Notes under the pieces: model-generated
Databases searched by the model: none
What the model was told of the DNA's origin: nothing
The model's input: the letters and a program-made list of their open reading frames with translations, nothing else
Source: an uncultured Pedobacter sp.
GTDB lineage: Bacteria > Bacteroidota > Bacteroidia > Sphingobacteriales > Sphingobacteriaceae
NCBI RefSeq assembly: GCF_946480185.1
Contig: NZ_CAMLIG010000032.1
Coordinates: 1 to 47,651, forward strand
Direction: 5' to 3'
Length of the DNA stretch: 47,651 nt
Position numbers and translations under genes: made by a program
In this document: in pieces, positions 42,766 through 47,651 of the stretch
Layout of the letters: every line of letters begins with the position of its first letter
Position numbering within the stretch: the stretch's first letter is position 1

Positions 42766-45700
42766 ATGGTGAAAATCTACAAAAAATTCCCTTGTGGTGA
42801 GTTTTTTTCTCGCGACACGATTTCCAGAATTACTGTCCTAATTTGTTTGATTGTGTTCGGTATAAGCTCGTCTTATGCACAGCAATGGAATAGTTTGGGC
42901 AATGATACTCAAATTTCGTCGGTTGCTTCTAATTACACTTCTATAGCAGTACTGCAAGAAGTTCCGTACGTGGTTTATGTTGAAGGAACAGCTGGAAAAG
43001 TAAAAAGAAGGAATTCCAGTACGGGCACATGGGACCAAGTTGGTGGGGCAATAGGAACTAATATTACCTACACAAGGATTTATAATGATCAAAATAATAA
43101 ACTTTACGTTAGTTACGTAGATGTGGCCGACAATAATCGTTTAGCAGTTGTAACTTATAATACTTCAACGCAGGCTTGGGAACCTTTAGTTTCTGGCGAG
43201 GCGCATGTTTCTACCGGTTCTGTTACTAATACGATAAGTCAGTTCAGTTCCACACCAAGAAGTGGTTTGTCCTTTGATAAGGATAATATCCCTTACATCA
43301 CTTTTTCTGAGCGCAGTACCGGGAATCCATTTGTGAAAAAATTTGTGAATGGCGTATGGGAAACACTTGGAGGAAGCGCCGTTTCCACCGATATTACCGT
43401 GGCAAATAGCATTGCAATAGATTCCAACAAAGTTCCATTTATTGTTTATATACAACAATCTACCGCTACTTCTACCACAGGTGTATTAAAAGTTTTCCGG
43501 TTTAATTTAAGCGATAATACTTGGTCAGATGTATCGCCTCCTAATCCAGTTTTGCCGGGCTCAACTGCAACAGGAGCCACCGTTTCGGTTCGTCATTCTA
43601 GCATCGCCATTGGTAGCGATAATAACCCGATAGTTTCTTATTTTAATACTGGAAATAGCAACCGGTCCAGTGTTATTAGATATAATGTTACAACTGCTAC
43701 GTGGGAATATCTTGGCGTTAACGGCTCAAGAGATGCGCCTAATAATACTTTGGTAAGTGATGCCGGTGGAAATGTTTATAATGCTTTTGGGGATTTGCTA
43801 ACCAATGGAGGGAGTTCTCCAATGGCCAGAGTTTATAAAATGAGCACTGGCACTTCAAAATTTAAAGAATTAGTTGGTACTGTAGTTACGCAGGGAGTAG
43901 CTCAGGATGCCTCAATTGGTAATATTAATGTTGCGATTGGCAGAGATACTTCCAAACCATATATCGTATATACCAGAAAAAATTCTGCGAACATCACAAC
44001 ACCTGTTGTTGCGGTTTTTAGCAAATCTGTGGCTACCCAGGAAGTAACGGGTGTAACCAAGAATTCTGCCACCGCTGGCGGAGAAATTTGGGTGGATGCA
44101 GGTACAACAATTACGGAACGGGGAATTGTTTATGGCACAGCAGTTAATCCTACTACACTTGATACTAAAATAGCTGATGCAAACGGTGGATTTGGTTCAT
44201 TTAGCACTACAATCAGCGGTCTTATTCCTGGAACCTTATATCACGTAAGGGCTTATGCAATCAATGATAAATCTGAAATAACTTATGGTAGCGATGAAGT
44301 ATTTACAACCCTAGCGCCAGATGCCGGAGGTGTTATTGTGCAAGATAATGGTGGAACAGTGGTGTTAAAAAACGGGATTGTTGAAGCTACAATTACCAAA
44401 GCAACGGCGACGGTTACCAGCATTAAATACAATGGTTTAGAGTTGATCAGTGGTGGTTATGGTGGCGGTTCTCTGTATTGGAGCTGGAACATGCCTAATT
44501 ATCAAAACCCGTCTGGTTGTACTTATACTTTAACTGCCGACCCTCATGCCAATAATTTTGATTACGCCGAAATCAAATTGCACATGAACTGGAATGGGTC
44601 GGGATCTACCGCGGCAATGGACGTTGATGTTTATTATTCGCTTCCTAGAGGCGCATCGGGTGTTTATGCAGCTGCCACCTTATCACACCCAACTAATTAT
44701 CCTGAAAATCCGGGTGGAGAGTGGCGTATGGCCGGTTACCCTAACCCCATGTTTGATTGGATGAGTGTAGATTCATTGCGCAATCGAATTATGGCAAGTG
44801 GTAGTGATTTGACTAATTCAGTAGCGGTTAATGGTGCGCCAAAAGAGGTTACCCGCTTAACGAGCGGTGTTTATAATGGTTTATACGAGTGCAAATATGA
44901 TTACAGTGCCGATTTTGGAGACATTAATGTGTGGGGTTGGAGCAGTACTGCAAACAAAGTTGGATTGTGGGTTACTGCGCCAAGTAAAGAATATTATCCA
45001 GGTGGTCCAAAAAAGCGTGAATTAATGTGCCATGCAACTCCTGTATTATTAAATATGCTGGGAGGTACACATTACGGTATGGGAGACGAAACTACGATTG
45101 CGGCAGGCGAGGATTGGAAAAAAACGTATGGTCCATTTTTAATTTATTGCAACAAAGTGAGTGCTGGTACTACTGATGCGCCAATGGCTTTATGGAATGA
45201 TGCTAAAGCACAGGCACTTACAGAGCAAGCAGCTTGGCCTTACACTTGGTTTGCTAATTCAGATTATAAACAGGAGAGCGCTAGGGGAACAGTAACCGGT
45301 AAATTAACAATTAGTGATATTGGGCAAAATTCCGCTGCGGCTAATATGTGGGTGGGTTTGGCCGTCCCGCCAACAGGCACTACAAACAGTACTAATTTTC
45401 AGCAATGGAGTAAAAACTACCAGTTTTGGGTAAAAACAGATGCAGACGGTAATTTTACCATTCCTCATGTACTACCGGGAAATTATAGCTTATTTGCATT
45501 TGGTCCGGGTGCAGCAGGCCAGCTTTCTTTAGCAAATTACGCAACTGTAGTTGCCGGCAATACCACAAGTTTAGGAACTGTTAACTGGACACCAACACGC
45601 GTTGGGCGTACAGTTTGGGAAATAGGTAAGCCGGATAGAGAAGCCTCGGAATTTTACCACGGTAAAGATTGGTGGACAAGTAATGTTTACCCCGATACCC

Positions 45701-46725
45701 GTTGGGCCAAATTTATGAACTACGTAGCTGAATTCCAGAACGATGTAAACTTTAATGTTGGTCAAAGTAACATTAAAACAGAGTGGAATTTTGTGCAACC
45801 TTATGATAAAAACGTTCAAAGTACTTCTCCAAACTGGAAAGTGAATTTCACCTTACAGGATGTGCCAACTGTAGGATCTAACGCATCGGTTTATGTAGCC
45901 CTGGCAGAAAATTTTAGTGCTGCGCTAATTCTAACCGTAAACGGCATTAATGTGACATCGCCTTCAACTGGCATTGTTCCAGATAATAGCTCAAACGCAA
46001 TGATTAGGAAAGGAATCCATGGTGCGTTTAGTGAAGTTAGGTTTACTTTTCCTGCTAGCTATTTAAAAGCAGGAGCTAACCAAATCAGCTTTACGCTGAG
46101 GGTTACTGGCGGTGCTAGTAGCGGAGAAGTGATGTATGATTATGTGAGGTTAGAGGGCGATGTTAATTTGCAGTTGCCAATTAAATTAGGCTCTTTTGAT
46201 GCCAAGCCAGAACTGCAAACAGCTAAGTTAACATGGATTACTTTAACAGAACAGAATAACGATAAGTTTGAGATTTTAAGATCTGCGAATGGAGTAGATT
46301 TTATTCCACTAGGGACTGTAAAAGGCTCTGGGAATTCAAGTAAAATAAATAGCTATTCTTTTAAGGATATTGCACCATTAAATGGAATTAACTACTATAA
46401 ATTGATACAATATGATTTTGATGGAGTTGCCCATGAGATTGGAATAAAAGCACTGAATTTTTCTTTCGATCACGTTGAAGCATTCACTATTTATCCAAAT
46501 CCAGCTAAAGATTATGTGGATATAAACTGTAAAGATGCGGCAATTTCAGGACTTCAAATATCTCTTTACGATTTAACCGGTAAAACTTTGCTTAAGAAGA
46601 AATTGGAAAGTAAAGAAACCGGAATTTATAGGCTTATTCTCCCTAAACAACTGATACCGGGACAATATGTACTTAGTATTGATAATGGTAAGCAACTAAA
46701 AAGCCAACAGCTGATGATCCGATAA
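42766..46725 (+). CDS. Secreted family-4 rhamnogalacturonan lyase with N-terminal propeller-like and FN3-like domains and T9SS signal
   Basis: 1319 residues. The N-terminus is a signal peptide ending in SSYAQQW. Residues about 40-415 hold repeats such as SIAIDSNKVPFIVYIQ, SIAIGSDNNPIVSYFN and VAIGRDTSKPYIVYT, resembling a beta-propeller. An FN3-like domain follows (about 420-515). The PL4 catalytic and accessory domains run from about 523 to 1135, ending in the hallmark VMYDYVRLEGD, with TVWEIGKPDREASEFYHG and RKGIHGAFSEVRF. The last 80 residues (FTIYPNPAKDYVDIN ... GQYVLSIDNGKQ) are a type IX secretion sorting domain. It cleaves the RG-I backbone of pectin by beta-elimination outside the cell. 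Catalytic residues were not assigned. Confidence 0.85.
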   Translation: MVKIYKKFPCGEFFSRDTISRITVLICLIVFGISSSYAQQWNSLGNDTQISSVASNYTSIAVLQEVPYVVYVEGTAGKVKRRNSSTGTWDQVGGAIGTNITYTRIYNDQNNKLYVSYVDVADNNRLAVVTYNTSTQAWEPLVSGEAHVSTGSVTNTISQFSSTPRSGLSFDKDNIPYITFSERSTGNPFVKKFVNGVWETLGGSAVSTDITVANSIAIDSNKVPFIVYIQQSTATSTTGVLKVFRFNLSDNTWSDVSPPNPVLPGSTATGATVSVRHSSIAIGSDNNPIVSYFNTGNSNRSSVIRYNVTTATWEYLGVNGSRDAPNNTLVSDAGGNVYNAFGDLLTNGGSSPMARVYKMSTGTSKFKELVGTVVTQGVAQDASIGNINVAIGRDTSKPYIVYTRKNSANITTPVVAVFSKSVATQEVTGVTKNSATAGGEIWVDAGTTITERGIVYGTAVNPTTLDTKIADANGGFGSFSTTISGLIPGTLYHVRAYAINDKSEITYGSDEVFTTLAPDAGGVIVQDNGGTVVLKNGIVEATITKATATVTSIKYNGLELISGGYGGGSLYWSWNMPNYQNPSGCTYTLTADPHANNFDYAEIKLHMNWNGSGSTAAMDVDVYYSLPRGASGVYAAATLSHPTNYPENPGGEWRMAGYPNPMFDWMSVDSLRNRIMASGSDLTNSVAVNGAPKEVTRLTSGVYNGLYECKYDYSADFGDINVWGWSSTANKVGLWVTAPSKEYYPGGPKKRELMCHATPVLLNMLGGTHYGMGDETTIAAGEDWKKTYGPFLIYCNKVSAGTTDAPMALWNDAKAQALTEQAAWPYTWFANSDYKQESARGTVTGKLTISDIGQNSAAANMWVGLAVPPTGTTNSTNFQQWSKNYQFWVKTDADGNFTIPHVLPGNYSLFAFGPGAAGQLSLANYATVVAGNTTSLGTVNWTPTRVGRTVWEIGKPDREASEFYHGKDWWTSNVYPDTRWAKFMNYVAEFQNDVNFNVGQSNIKTEWNFVQPYDKNVQSTSPNWKVNFTLQDVPTVGSNASVYVALAENFSAALILTVNGINVTSPSTGIVPDNSSNAMIRKGIHGAFSEVRFTFPASYLKAGANQISFTLRVTGGASSGEVMYDYVRLEGDVNLQLPIKLGSFDAKPELQTAKLTWITLTEQNNDKFEILRSANGVDFIPLGTVKGSGNSSKINSYSFKDIAPLNGINYYKLIQYDFDGVAHEIGIKALNFSFDHVEAFTIYPNPAKDYVDINCKDAAISGLQISLYDLTGKTLLKKKLESKETGIYRLILPKQLIPGQYVLSIDNGKQLKSQQLMIR

Positions 46726-46776
46726 AGGAAGTGATCTACTTCGACCGCGAAAGCGGATGTATAAATAGTGAAACAA

Positions 46777-46811
46777 AAAAGCTCAGCATTCCAATTGGAT
46801 GTTGAGCTTTT
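46777..46811. terminator. Terminator after the lyase gene
   Basis: AAAAGCTCAGCATTCC and GGATGTTGAGCTTTT pair around AATT with one G-T and one bulge. The stem is flanked by A-run and T-run, so it can work for the lyase message. Confidence 0.8.
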
Positions 46812-46972
46812 CTTATGAGGTAAACGGTAAACTGACACGGGTAATTTCAAGGGTAACACGGAGCTAACAAAACTGCTGAAGATGGTTGTTTATCGGTTTA
46901 TGTTGGTGGATAAGTATTTTAGTTACGTTAAATCTCTCGCTTTGCTATTTGTCAAATGTTGCAAACACAGAA

Positions 46973-47003
46973 AAAGCCATTTTCTAAAAAAGAAAACGGC
47001 TTT
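46973..47003 (-). terminator. Terminator of uxuA
   Basis: AAAGCCATTTTCT (46973-46985) and AGAAAACGGCTTT (46991-47003) pair with one mismatch around AAAAA; T-rich on the minus strand, 20 bases after the uxuA stop. Confidence 0.75.
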
Positions 47004-47022
47004 CCATCGATCACATTAGATA

Positions 47023-47651
47023 TTAATTTCCTCTGATCCCCATTTCCAAGCCACGCAATTCTGCCAGCCCCTTAAGCCTGCCAATTACAGAATAACCAGG
47101 ATAAGTATTGCGGTTAAAATCATCTAAAATTAAATGTCCATGGTCCGGGCGCATCGGGATATTTACAATTCCTTCGCCGGTAGATGCCCTTCTGTTCTGC
47201 TCGTTTACTACTGCTTTCATGATGGCGTACATGCTGTTGCTTCCTTCTAAATGCGGAGCTTCATAAAAACTTCCGTCAGCCTCTCGCTGTACGTTGCGCA
47301 AATGCCAAAAATGCACTTTATGGCCTAAACGCCCAATCATCGCAGGCAAATCGTTAGCTGGGTTTGCACCTAAGGAACCGGTACAGAAAGTAATGCCATT
47401 GCTATCAGAGTCAACCGCATTAACAATAAACTGCAAATCTTCTTCATTGCAAACAATACGTGGCAAACCTAAAATAGGAAAGGGAGGATCATCTGGGTGA
47501 ATGCACATTTTAACACCTTCTTCTTCTGCCGTTGGCATAATGCCTTTTAAGAAATAAGCCAAATTCTCACGTAATTCTGCTTTGCCCACCTTAGCGTATT
47601 TTGCCAAATGTTCGTTAAACTCCGGAATGGTGAAAACCTCATCAGTACCGG
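47023..47651 (-). CDS. uxuA: Mannonate dehydratase, 5' end outside the window
   Basis: Partial: the frame stays open to the last base of the window (GTDEVFTIPEFNEHLAKYAKVG), so no start is present; the visible 209 residues are about the last half of the protein. GVKMCIHPDDPPFPILGLPRIV, GITFCTGSLGANPANDLPAMI, KVHFWHLRNVQREADGSFYEAPHLEG and IPMRPDHGHLILDD are typical UxuA blocks with metal-binding Cys and His residues. It converts D-mannonate to 2-keto-3-deoxygluconate in glucuronate breakdown. Convergent with the pectin lyase gene; the neighbours to the right were not seen. Confidence 0.93.
   Translation of the reverse strand, partial: GTDEVFTIPEFNEHLAKYAKVGKAELRENLAYFLKGIMPTAEEEGVKMCIHPDDPPFPILGLPRIVCNEEDLQFIVNAVDSDSNGITFCTGSLGANPANDLPAMIGRLGHKVHFWHLRNVQREADGSFYEAPHLEGSNSMYAIMKAVVNEQNRRASTGEGIVNIPMRPDHGHLILDDFNRNTYPGYSVIGRLKGLAELRGLEMGIRGN

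Overview
The window looks like a chromosomal piece of a low-GC Bacteroidetes, most likely a Sphingobacteriaceae member such as Pedobacter. The signs are a type IX secretion C-terminal sorting domain on the large lyase, an N-succinylornithine-type transcarbamylase inside an arginine cluster, promoter boxes of the Bacteroidetes type (TANNTTTG, once with TTG 19 bases upstream), weak Shine-Dalgarno sequences, and spacers full of palindromic repeats. The genus is inferred from gene content and style, not from a marker gene.

Layout. 1-2.0 kb: an AlkB-like dioxygenase, then a PIN toxin with a small overlapping partner in what looks like an integron-style gene cassette. 2.0-9.1 kb: mostly minus-strand housekeeping genes (pdhB, a PH-like membrane protein, tilS, a GNAT, rdgB and a protein that may be a distant DNA polymerase III psi relative), with an OstA/LptA-like protein on the plus strand. 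9.2-12.4 kb: an envelope-folding operon (lipoprotein PPIase, SurA-like PPIase, MoxR ATPase). 13-14 kb: a fatty-acid desaturase and a MITE-like element.

14.2-23.4 kb: a nearly complete arginine operon in one direction: possible leader peptide, GNAT (candidate N-acyl-glutamate synthase), argG, argC, argD, a DUF433/DUF5615 toxin-antitoxin pair, argF', argB, proC, argE. No argH is present in the window. Palindromic repeats have invaded this operon. One lies in frame inside argC, and one REPIN-like pair supplies the last codons of argF' and part of the N-terminus of argB. 23.5-24.9 kb: a Fic AMP-transferase gene bracketed by two 98-bp direct repeats, each made of three TGTCGA palindromes.

24.9-34.8 kb: an outer-membrane-type protein; 2-oxoglutarate dehydrogenase E2 and E1; a CarH/LitR-type B12 light-sensing regulator next to a cryptochrome-DASH gene and DUF2256; then hflX and rbfA on the other strand. 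35-42.4 kb: aspS, a YbjQ-family protein, a lipoprotein formylglycine-generating enzyme, and two abutting DUF3857/transglutaminase genes, one of which has lost its catalytic Cys and His. 42.8-47.65 kb: a 1319-residue secreted family-4 rhamnogalacturonan lyase and the 3' part of uxuA (mannonate dehydratase), probably the edge of a pectin/hexuronate locus.

The most unusual signals are the Fic gene between duplicated palindrome arrays, the palindromic repeats that became coding sequence in argC, argB and the E2 linkers, the cassette-borne PIN pair, and the psi-like protein. All calls come from reading the sequence and from recalled family motifs; no database search was run.
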